From NCBI GenBank assembly GCA_016169945.1, contig JADLSH010000388.1, forward strand, positions 682,001 to 746,000: a DNA stretch of 64,000 bases, read 5' to 3'. The notes beneath the pieces are model-generated. The model searched no databases and had not been told where the DNA came from. It worked only from the letters and a program-made list of their open reading frames with translations. The DNA is from Trachythela sp. YZ-2020. Its lineage: Eukaryota; Cnidaria; Anthozoa; Malacalcyonacea; Clavulariidae. Within the stretch, counting starts at the first letter, position 1; each line of letters starts with the position of its first letter. Below, piece after piece: positions 54,426 through 64,000 of the stretch. The position numbers and the translations under genes were made by a program.

Positions 54426-55952
54426 GGTGTAATAATGCACGAGGGGGGAATGTTGGGAGAATACGAGAGAAGCTTGTAAAACACGAGTATTCTCCCAACA
54501 TTCTCCCGAGTGCATTATTACACCATAACGGCACAAGACGAGTTTTTTAATTATTTTATATTATAAGTGGTATATAAGCACAGTAAGCAATTTTGTTCAA
54601 AGATCAATATTGATATTCTCCTAACATGTAATCACTGACGTCACTCGCAAGCTTTTTAATGTTTTCATTGCTTGGCAACAAGCCAACAACTACCAGTGAG
54701 CTCTATATATATATATATCTGGAGTGAGAACTTATGTCCAAAAAGTGAAGCCAAAGATGGCGGAAATTGACGTCCAGTGCCAATCCCTTTCTATTGTTTT
54801 CGACCGCGCGGTTTACACAAGCCGGCAAGGAGTGTGCCGAAATTTCGTGTTTTTACTCCGATTTAAACAATAACATCATGATTTTATGAACTAATAACTT
54901 GATTAGCGATGCGATCTGTTAGTATAAACTGGAATTAGCTAGAAAAATGGTATGAAAACTGTTTATGACCTTCATGAGTTTGGACGTCAATTGCCGCCAT
55001 CTTTGGCTTCACTTGGCCTATTGGCCGAACATTAGAAGTTCTTACTCCAGATATATATATGGAGCTCACTGACAACTACAAGCTTGAATTCTGGCCGGCG
55101 AAGGAGCGAAAAACTTGCAACTCAACAAAAATTAGGGATTAAAAAGGCACAAAAACTGTTGAAATTTTTTCAAATATAGTGCACAATGATAGACAGATTG
55201 GTTTTTCGTTGTTCTGCTTCACTATTGTCCTGGATTCGTATAAAAGCGAAGGGTTTTTCCGTTTTTGTCAAGCTGCTTTGATGACATTGGCTGTCAAGTT
55301 GATTTTTCATCTTGAACCAAATATATCAGTTTTTGTTTGAAGGTACTGTTTGAATATTTTTTGTGTTTTTTGCTAGTTCAGTGGTTGGTGGTTAAAAATT
55401 TTCTCAGACAAACTGTCAAGAAATGCATAAACATGTCGTATTTGTGTAGGTTTTTGTCGTTGCATCTTGGCAGCTTAAAAACTGTACACATATTGTTTAT
55501 ATCTAAATCAATGCCAAAATGGTTAATTTTAATTTTTTGCACCTAGAACTGTGGATAAATTTGGTTTGGTTTGTGTTTAAAAACAGTTTTTGTACCTTTA
55601 AATGTCAAAATAGTACAGATTTTCGCGTTTCTTGTCGCCGTTGAATGCCAACTTTCAAGCAAAAAAGTATATTTCAAACTCAGAAACAGCTACGAATCTT
55701 TATTCGCCGTTTATGTTCCGTTGTTATTTGTTGGCTGGCTTTTTTCCATCTCGTTTAGGTCTATTTTTTCTTGCTTTTTGACAGACTTTGGATTTAAAAC
55801 TATTATAATTTTGTTCATATTGTATTGACAATTCCGAGGAAAATTTAACAAGCGGGGACGAGAAAAATGAAAACGGTGGCCGTGCTTTATTGCGTCATAA
55901 AGCACGCGCATTAGCCAATCAAATTGCTCGTTAGATACTACTTATAATATAA
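54426..55952. repeat. tandem duplicated unit, copy B (with hAT insertion)
   Basis: Nearly identical to copy A with small differences (for example ATATATCAGTTTTTG instead of ATATCTCAGGCAGTTTTTG, single-base changes), a shortened 5' palindrome, and a 378-bp hAT MITE inserted at 54694. Without the MITE the copies are about the same length. Confidence 0.9.
54694..55071. mobile_element. hAT-type MITE, 378 bp, with empty site in the neighbouring copy
   Basis: The ends CAGTGAGCTCTATATATAT and the inverse of CAGTGAGCTCCATATATAT form long inverted repeats, extended inward by CTGGAGT[GA]AGAACTT and by GCCAAAGATGGCGG / CCGCCATCTTTGGC blocks. ACAACTAC flanks both sides (54686-54693 and 55072-55079). Copy A at 53530-53545 shows the corresponding site unoccupied. 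Same terminal family as 28044-28216. Confidence 0.95.
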
Positions 55953-57394
55953 CAGAACTTAATGTCTGTTGCACTCCAGTGCGCACCGTGCCCCACGCAT
56001 GTTGGTAATGGAGTCCGGTTAATGCAACTTTGCACTGCCCAGGTAAAGGGATTGTTTACCGCCGTTCCCCCTATCACTCTGATATTCGCTACAGTGTTAT
56101 TTCGAAAATACGCCATAGAACTATTGCTTGGCAATGCGAGACAAAATTGTGTTGTCATATTTACGCCCAGTACACAAATGAACACACGTTATAAGATTCA
56201 AATACATTTATTTTTTAATATCATGACATGACTGTTTGAAACACAGGCCAACTAATTTGTTTGACAGTATTTATAATCACACTTCTTATTTAAATATTTA
56301 ATGATGCTTTTGGAAAGGTTAATATCAAATTTTTTCTCGGCATCTCGTTCGATAAGATTATAGTAGAATGTGTTAGTAGATGAAATACTCGAACGAAAAT
56401 TCATATACATTTTTAGACCTAGCCAGGAGCAGTTTTGGTAAGGTTACCTGTTGTGATCTGGTAACGTTACCTGCTCTGATTCGGTAACGTTACTTATTGT
56501 GACGCCATTGGCGGCATCCCTTTGGACGGTATATATGGGGGGGGGGGGGGGTTACCTACTTACCGATATATGCCAAACCAAGCGGGTAATTCCATATTCC
56601 ATGTACTAAGTCAATGCTTCAACTTCTTTAGAAATTTGTTACCTTATGAATGTGGGACCATTCCAGAACGATTGCGCACGTTCAGTAAGCCAAATCTGAA
56701 GCTCCCTATTAATGAACGCCTGAGCGGTGCCGCCATCACGCTAGCATTCTGTTAACTAAGTTTAAGAAATATTTATTTTCACTTCGGCTTCGCCATTGTG
56801 TATAACTATATTTAAAAGCTTTCGCTGCTACAAACATTGTTTTCTCGTGTTTTGGAATAAATTCTTGCACATTTAGCTTCAAAGATCGATGACTTTTCCT
56901 CCCTTTAGTTTTATAGACATGATTTTTGTCGTTTAAAATGTTTAATAGAAAGACACTTCTGTGACTCATTAGAATTCAGCGCTGTTCTATTCATTTTACC
57001 CGCAAAATACGCCACAATGCCCGCTAAAATTATAATTTTATAATTTTATCGTGCGAGTTCCATATCTGTTTATTCTTAATTTGTGACAATGTGCAGGGCG
57101 AAAAGGTGAAAGTACAGGTTCACTGGAGTTCAAAATACTGGTACAACGAGAGTACATAAGGCGACACGACTATATCGCATGGTATGTTGCTCACCGACAA
57201 CTTCGGGTAAAGAAGCTTTCAAAATAGGGTAAAAAAATGGTATCAATAGAAGGCAGAAGGTGTCGTAAATTTTTGGTATTTCATTAAGTTTATCCCATCT
57301 TTTAGGTATAAAATTAGATTATTTTTGTATGTTTCCTCTGGCAAATCCACAATATTAGCGAAATTAATAATTTATCATTCTATTAGTCAAAGAC
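55953..57394. other. no gene; 23-bp triple repeat and a poly-G run
   Basis: At 56437-56505 a 23-base unit containing GGTAACGTTACCTG is repeated three times (starts 56437, 56460, 56483). At 56537-56551 there are 15 consecutive G. No supported exon. Confidence 0.7.
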
Positions 57395-57534
57395 TCCTCA
57401 TGAGACCCTAGAAATTTAAAACATCCCTGCGGAGATATGCCTCTGGACGCCCCAGAACTCCCGCGATGTTGGTGCCCGGTGATTATACCGCCCTCCCCCC
57501 TCCCATGAAATTTAACACCCTGGCTTCGCCACTG
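57395..57534 (-). mobile_element. fragment of hAT MITE
   Basis: The sense of its end reads CAGTGGCGAAGCCAGGGTG (ending at 57534). The interior GGGGCGTCCAGAGGCAT and TTTAAATTTCTAG parallels the right half of the element at 11261-11678. The other end and target duplication are not visible. It lies 31 bases from the splice donor of the ankyrin exon. Confidence 0.65.
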
Positions 57535-57564
57535 CAAAAAATCATTTCTCCATACTCTATTTAC

Positions 57565-57997
57565 CTTTTTTACTTTCCAGCAAACATTGTACAGTTTCAA
57601 TTGAGCCAGATCTTAAAGCACACTGAAAAGCTCTCCTGTAATCACTAGTTTCTTCCCAATTCACATTAGCGCCATTTTTCATTAAATACTTGATCATTTC
57701 CACTGAACCAGTTTCAAGAGCACAGTGAAGAATTGTCCGATCAAATGAATCTTTATAATTTACATCAGCACCATGTTCAACCAAATATTTCACGACTTCT
57801 ACTGAACCAGATCGTATAGCAAAGTAAAGAACAGTTTCACCATCTTGATTTAAAACACTGTTTACGTCAGCTCCATTTTCTACTAAATCCTTGACTAGTT
57901 TAAGATCCAATCGTTTACGTCGAACGACACGCCAAAGATGAGCTGCTTTCTTCGAAGCATCATTCTTTTTGTCCTGCTCCACTACATTGTCATCCAT
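57565..57997 (-). CDS. ankyrin-repeat exon, candidate first coding exon of the ankyrin-kinase gene
   Basis: From ATG at 57997: MDDNVVEQDKKNDASKKAAH, then ankyrin repeats (LVENGADVNSVLNQDGETVL; VVKYLVEHGADVNYKDSFDR; MIKYLMKNGANVNWEETSDY) and a partial repeat ending ESKK at donor AAAAAG|GTAAATAG (57565/57564). It ends in phase 1, as the 37729 exon requires (acceptor phase 1), and lies on the same strand 20 kb upstream. It may therefore be the first exon of that gene. It could instead belong to a separate paralogue. The frame is open back to 58114, and AAGAG|GTAAGA just before the ATG is itself a perfect donor, so the start is uncertain. Confidence 0.7.
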
Positions 57998-59059
57998 TCT
58001 TACCTCTTTTCTATCTATATAACGTAAACATAGATGTTTCTTCGCATTAGGTAACCCATAAAGTAAACCCATGTTAACACGATCGGAGTGCAAAACATTC
58101 CATATTGTAAACACAGCATAAAGCTATCAAATCATTTTGATACACTGGTGTTCATTTTGTTTCGTTGCAGGGAACTTCCTTTCTATTTATTGATTAAAAT
58201 TTAAAGTGAAGAAAAGGCAAAAGGCCTAAAAACAACATTACGGAACTCAAGCATCGATTAAAAACCCCTTAAAGCTCTAGGACCTATGATAAAACTATAA
58301 GACTAAAGGTAAATTCTCAACTCTCAAAGTTTTACAATTAGTCAGTTCTGTTTGCTTCTCTTCCAACATCATGTGAAATATGTTGATAGGTCACTTTATC
58401 AGCAAGCCAGATTTTCATGTACTCTCTGTAATGTAGTCTGCATGCAATAATCGAAAACTTTATCGACCAGCTTGCTCCTAATTATCTGTCCACCAGTCAA
58501 TTGGACCATCACTTCAGCCATTCACATACCAAACTTTTGGGGGGAAGGAGGCTTGGCTCTATATTTTTGTTAATTTAAAGTGGCAGTTTATTTGAGCCTG
58601 ACTTACAGACTGAGTCTGTAACAAGCCAAGATTGGCCGGAAAACCTAATATGTTTACGTGTAAGATTAATATAAGCGTGTAAAGTTTTAGGGCATGTTAC
58701 GGAAATTGGCACCCCGTTCGCCAAGGCTAGCAGTCGTACGCCCCTCTCCACCCCTCTCTACTCTCCTTAATTAAACTTTGTATTGGACATACACAAAAAA
58801 TACTAGAAGTTACAGTCGCAAGAGAAGTGCTGCCCAAAAGGCGTTTTAAGTAAAGCTATCATAAAATTGAAAACATGTCATCTTCTAGGACAGGGGCGAT
58901 CAGGGAGTAGGGAATGCTAGTCTAGAAGTGAAGTGGGCGAGGAGTGGGGCTGCCAGGAAATGTTGCAGCAAGGAAACGAGGTGGGGCAGAAAGACAGTTG
59001 GGCAGAGGGGAAGTGGGGTACCATTTCCACCATCCGACAAACCTTCCTTGAACAGACCA
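57998..59059. other. no gene seen
   Basis: Possible promoter side of the ankyrin exon. I see no clear element or exon. Confidence 0.4.
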
Positions 59060-59640
59060 TCTCATAGACCTTACAGCAATGACAAGCACCGGAGGGTTTG
59101 AACATGTCACACTACCTGGCACAACCTTACACATAATGACAACATCCCGCATTCTGAACACCATACACCATCTTCACCATCTGACACAACACTGCATCAC
59201 ATGATCTCCTGACCTTCTGAACACCTTACACCATTTTCACCATCTAACACAACCTTAAATCATATGACCTCCCAACCTTCCGAACACCATCTTCACCATC
59301 TTCACCATCTAACACAACCATGTATCGTACGCCCCCCTGCCCTTCTGAACACGTTACGCCATCTTTACCGCTGACAATGTAACATTGCATGACACCCCGA
59401 CCATCTGACACAACCTTATATCACATGACCTACTGACCTGCTGAACACCTTACATCATCTTACACAACCTTACATCCTATACTACGCCATGACCTTCTGA
59501 ATATGTTAGTTATGTTACGCCATCTTCACCATCTGACACGTCCTTACATCATATGATCTTCTTAAAACCTTATGCCATCTTCGCCATCTTACGTAACATT
59601 GCATCATATGACCGATTCTGAACAGATACCTTATAGTTAC
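59060..59640. repeat. degenerate minisatellite, ~65-70-bp unit
   Basis: The motifs CACCATCTTCACCATCTGAC, ACACAACCTTACATCATATG and ACCTTCTGAACACCTTAC recur in this order at irregular 60-75 base spacing. Strongly diverged copies, no coding sense. Confidence 0.8.
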
Positions 59641-60184
59641 TCATTCGCATTATTGCTTGCTAAAAGAAACCAGTGAAATATAGTCTGACCAATTGCCTTT
59701 GCGCGCAGCGTGTCCCCTGCGCTCAGCGTGTCCTTAGAAAATAAAGTAAGAAATCCCCCAATTGAAATTTTAGTCTTCTCTGTCTTGTAGATTTGCACTC
59801 TGCTCGACTATATTTATATAACCGACGCAGATTGTCTCATCATGACAAGATATAATTTTTCGCATTCATGTACATTCGTTGCAGATAACTTAAGCCTGGT
59901 CGAGTGGTCGGTAAATTGACGTCAGTCGGCGGCGATAAGAAACAATTTGAGGGAGAGAATATTGCAATAAACTGGTGGAAAAACAGGAAATGTTTGCCAA
60001 CATTTGGTGAGAAGGCAAGTCATGTTATGCATAGATTAATAACATTGTTTCCTGAAAAGTATGAGTAGAACGATTATAGTGCCGAAGTTGATTCTGTAGA
60101 AAAACAAATTGTGGCTCTTGTACATGTAGTAAAGCTACTGCTGATATTGAAGACAACGCCTGACATGCTGGTTGACTCTTATAA

Positions 60185-60570
60185 AGTGTACTGTGCCTTG
60201 AAGAAAATTAATTAAATGCCATAGATCAGTCGGTCCTGGCAATATTACTAATGGCTTACTTCGAGATTTTGCATTAGAACTATCGCCCGTTATATCAGAG
60301 ATTTATAACTGTACTTTGAGAGAAGGAAAAAATCCCTGAATTGCTGAAGTCATCAATCGTCTCTCCATTACCTAAATGTATGCCACCAAAGAAAATCGAG
60401 GAAGACCTTCGTCCTATATCACATAGTCTTCACTTTGGAATCCTTAATAAATAACATTGGTGCTGAGATTGATCCATATCAGTTTGCGATGAAAGGCCGC
60501 TCTACAACACAAGCACTAGTGTTCTTGCTACATAACGTTTTTGAACATTTTGCATCGCATAAACGCCATT
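60185..60570 (+). pseudogene. LINE reverse transcriptase fragment
   Basis: Across frames: NGLLRDFALELSPVISEIYN, LLKSSIVSPLPKCMPP, KIEEDLRPIS, then, after loss of the conserved helix, NNIGAEIDPYQFAMKGRSTT and ALVFLLHNVFEH. These are RT fingers motifs of the same style as the LINE at 2370-5250. Truncated on both sides. 59641-60184 and 60571-61104 have no supported gene. Confidence 0.78.
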
Positions 60571-61104
60571 TCCTGCACTTCTGAGCAATTAAAACAGACA
60601 TAAAGTACACAAATCAGCCTTACTGTTCATACTAAGGTCGTTCTTGGAATCTCTTAAATTCATTAAAACAATCCTCAAAACTTCCTCGACCCCCTTTGAT
60701 AAAACTTGTTATAGCTGGCTATTACTGGTTTTTATTAGCCGGTTTTTCATTTCATTGCGCACTACACAAGAGTGCGCTTCCATTTGAAATGTTGAGCTAT
60801 CGGCGCATGGGGTACAAGGAAATTGCCGGCCATTTCCGTACCCGCATTGCGGCCGTTTCTAGCGCGCCTGTGTTCCAGTCCACAACAAGGTTGTGTGTGT
60901 AGTTGACTGGAACTGCGCCGGCAATATGCAACCTATGTAGAAAGCAGTTTCTTCTATTTCGTTACAGAAACTCCACATTGGAAAAATATATTGTTCTTCG
61001 CGACAATAATAGAGAAATATATTTTATTGAACAAAAATCCTTCATTGTTTTCCGCGCCACACGCCACGCCGGCTATTCTAGACGCGCTATACGTTATATA
61101 TATG

Positions 61105-61144
61105 TTATTTACCGGCTTGGAGGACCGACCAAGCCGGTAAATAA
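61105..61144. repeat. 40-bp hairpin TTATTTACCGGCTTGG
   Basis: Perfect 16-base arms (TTATTTACCGGCTTGG / CCAAGCCGGTAAATAA) around AGGACCGA. Related CCGGTTTTTCATTT/TTATTAGCCGG words lie near 60720-60755, so it may be the end of a larger decayed foldback. Confidence 0.75.
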
Positions 61145-63838
61145 TATTTTTTAAATATAATTTTAAAAACAAAAATATTGTCTCTATGGATTTAAATCTC
61201 GCGCAGTCCATTCAGTTGCATTCAGTTGAATTCAGTTACATTTTTCGCAACTTCTCCTGGCTATGTCTAGAAAATGTATATAAATTCTCGTTGGAGTATT
61301 CCATCTACAAACTGCACCTTCTACTATTAGTCCTATCGAACGAGATGCCAAGAAAAATATTTTTAAAGCTCAATAATATCGCGTGGCTCGGTTCATAGGT
61401 AGACCTCCGACTGATCTAAAATTAAGGTGGATTGTCCGGAGCGGAATAAACTAGATTTTAAAACATGCGAGTATTTTGAAGAAAAAAGCAATGTTTATCG
61501 CTTTTACTTTAATATTGAAGTATAAATATCACGCAAGAAGAAATATTCCAATCACGGCAAGAAGCATTAGGCCAACAACATGGGATTAAATTTGTTTTAC
61601 ACCGCTTTCCAATTTCATGTCAGTGTACGTTTATGATACTAATTAGATCACCCGATTCTTCTTCTTTTTAAATCATAATTTAAAAGAAAGCAGCGTTAGT
61701 TTATTACAAAAATTCCATTTCAAAACCAAAGGCGAAGTTTATGGGAAAGCGTATTAAACGAAAAGCAGTCAAGGGTCTATAAAATATTGGACTTTGGAAA
61801 ACAGTTTATAAATCAGATGAAAAATAACGTATGCTTACTTTTTATGTTTCTGGGATTAAAAATTCTATAGCTAAAAGTATTTATCTTTAAACTAATTGAG
61901 TCATTTTGTTGATAAATATAAAAATTTCTGCCCGTCAATCTCAAGGCAATGCCTGCGGCGCAGCTTAGACATAGGACCTTTACTCGGCAGGTAGCGCTTG
62001 ATTTGTAAGTTAATCGACTTCGAGACGTCAAGAGGCAGATGCTGTGTAAACTGTAAAGGCCTAGTGAATTTCCCAATCTGATTGCCTTATGTTTTAAGGT
62101 TACAACAATTTTAGGCTGCATACCTTCAATTTCGAAAAGTGTTCATTCTGGAGATGGACAATTATTTTAAAACATATTTGGGGAAATGTGAGCGGTTGCT
62201 GCATGCATGTATATAGGAAGCCACGTCGCGACTGTAGTTGGATCTTCCATTTTCCTTGACCTCATAGGTGTACGGGTCCAAATTTTTACGGGGGCAGAGG
62301 ACATTTTTCCCAACATAAGAAAATGGCAAGAGCATCACGGAACCGCCCCCTCCCTTTTGGGCGGAAGTAGATCAATATGTAACTACCCCCACTACTTTTT
62401 TTTACTTTGGTTTATACGACATGTTTTGATCATCAGAATTCTGTAAAGTCTTCTAGATTTCAAAATTTTCTGAGGAAAGCTAGTGCTTCGGCACTCGATA
62501 TCCCGCTAGCAGCATGGGGCTTCGATAGACAATTTTGGTTTTGGCCGGACCGTTTACCACGCCCTTTCGTCGGGCAAAACGTACCCACACCCCTAATATT
62601 TAGACCCAAGTTACGCTTCCGTCGGGGAGGTGTCTATAGATGAAACGGAAATGCCCTGAATTGTTAAACGTGTTACATGTTTCCATAACTATTAGCAGGC
62701 TCCAACCCTCCCCCCCCACTTTTTGAAATGGATTTTCGCCCATGCCGGCTGGCACGCCTATGCTTGACCGTAACTAGTTAAAGAATTACTTCATTTACCT
62801 AGGCTAAATTACATTGTAATTTAGCAAACAAAAACTTGTCTGAATTTCAAGTTATATCTTTCTGATACAAGCCACGAATGACAAAATGCGTTCGCGTTCT
62901 CTAAAACACAACTTGCCATCGCATCTGCCTAATAACGTGCTACACATATAATGTAGAAGCACCTTTGGAATTTCTCGCTGTTGATAATGTATCTAATAGA
63001 CTAGCATCTTTCTCAATTTCCGAGAGCAGTCTTTTACCTTTGCTTTGCTTGAATATCTGTTGAGGTGTTGAGCAATAATTTAATTACGTCCAAGAATTTT
63101 CTATCAGTTAACCTCGAATTATACGGCAGCATCATGAATGTAAAGGCGCTAAACTCGCGTGATAGTTCTATGATACACAACCAAGCATGCCCGTTCAACG
63201 GAATGACCTGAAAATTGACGGGAGTAAAGTTAATGTTATAGTAAACAAGTAAATTCGACAATATTGTGAATCAATAATTGATTTTTAGGTGTTATTTCTT
63301 TCACATCTAAACCGCACACGGAGTGAAATAGAGCTTGAGTAATAAAGAGCGCCGCTCGAAACAGTTACATTTTCGGCAGTATACCAGCTTCTATTGTAAT
63401 ATATTTAACTATTCGATTAATATTTATTTTTTATTATGTTCGATTTGTTGTGATTGCCATAGCTCGGTCGATATTTTCCAGTGGAGTCAAGCGAATTTAA
63501 GACAATGGTCACTGTCAAATTGCTTTAATAGTTAATTTATTCCCGAAGTAGTAGATGAAATACAATATAAGGCCCGTTCAACGGAATGACGTAAAAATTG
63601 AGATGCAGTAATGTGCTGTCATGCATACCAATAATACACAATAATATTATAACTTAGTACATAACATTCACGCTAAATGTGGAACAAATCTACTTACTAC
63701 TGTATATATGAACGAGTATAAATAACTAAATATTAACACGATTAAAAATTTGCAATACAATTATTCAATACTGTGTCAATGAAGGTACAATAACGTGAAT
63801 ATTTATCAGTATAAATCTGTGGATGTCTATAGTGTTTA
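61145..63838. other. no gene seen
   Basis: AT-rich DNA with several short frames but no domain, splice-supported exon or repeat array. Two copies of CCCGTTCAACGGAATGAC (about 63191 and 63572) are the only internal repeat I note. Confidence 0.4.
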
Positions 63839-64000
63839 CACTACGCTCAAAATTTGGCACGGCACCGATAAAATTGTTACCCGTATACCAACTTTATTAT
63901 TCGTGCGAAGACTATCTATAAATAGGTAGTTTTGGCAGGGGAAGATTTGGTATACAGGTACTAATTTTATCCGTATCCTTGCCAAATTCTGAGCGCAGTG
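63839..64000. mobile_element. MITE with ~58-bp inverted repeats at the window end
   Basis: The left end CACTACGCTCAAAATTTGGC is inverted at the right end (GCCAAATTCTGAGCGCAGTG). Arms continue through CCGATAAAATT and CCCGTATACCAA with small differences. Whether a target duplication exists cannot be seen because the window ends here. Confidence 0.85.

Noticed and set aside
53646..55828. Hydrophobic frames in both tandem copies (for example MCLKTVFVPL...)
   Set aside because: Conserved only because the DNA is duplicated; T-rich DNA favours hydrophobic codons, frames differ in length between copies, and no domain is visible.
58917..59164. Cys/Pro-rich minus-strand frames
   Set aside because: They cover the edge of a degenerate minisatellite with no coding signature.
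60954..61211. Mirror-image frames on both strands around 61.1 kb
   Set aside because: They result from the hairpin at 61105-61144 and neighbouring low-complexity DNA.

Overview
The window reads as an animal genome, most likely a cnidarian (anthozoan or a close relative). The signs are AT-rich DNA, short spliced exons, a leucine-rich-repeat GPCR of the relaxin-receptor kind with 72-base LRR exons, a sponge/cnidarian short-chain collagen C4-type domain, a cluster of lineage-specific rhodopsin-class GPCR copies, and a dense mix of CR1/L2-like LINEs, DIRS, Gypsy, Polinton, hAT and foldback elements. The taxon is inferred from gene content, not from a marker gene.

Layout. 0-6 kb: hAT MITE and a decayed minus-strand LINE. 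6-9.2 kb: Gypsy pol remnant, a foldback, then three plus-strand exons of an LGR-type receptor carrying two single-base frameshifts. 9.5-17.7 kb: repeat elements and LINE copies, one cut by a hAT MITE with a perfect 8-bp target duplication. 17.7-24.4 kb: mostly gene-poor, with a ~105-bp tandem repeat and a frameshifted minus-strand GPCR. 24.4-25.7 kb: five tandem copies of a ~276-bp unit containing a tRNA-like sequence, in alternating A-B-A-B-A types. 26.0-26.7 kb: terminal exon of a collagen-C4-like gene with a poly(A) signal. 28.0-32.7 kb: two GPCR pseudogenes in an inverted duplication, plus a third upstream-region remnant. 32.8-34.8 kb: three long near-perfect foldbacks. 35.0-37.7 kb (minus): a kinase exon of the IRE1/RNase L type joined to a large ankyrin exon; a further ankyrin exon lies 20 kb upstream at 57.6-58.0 kb on the same strand with a matching splice phase. 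The interval between them is packed with transposons: three LINEs, one split by a 2.6-kb element with ~670-bp inverted repeats, a DIRS remnant, minisatellites, a Polinton structural-gene remnant, and a tandemly duplicated ~1.2-kb unit. 59-64 kb: a degenerate minisatellite, a LINE fragment, and a terminal MITE.

Only the ankyrin-kinase gene, the collagen-C4-like exon and possibly the LGR look like working host genes. The three other GPCRs are broken. Most of the remaining DNA is mobile-element material. The most interesting host gene is the ankyrin/IRE1-like-kinase gene. Its layout is that of RNase L, but no KEN nuclease is visible after the kinase, and its ankyrin repeats show recent dimeric amplification.
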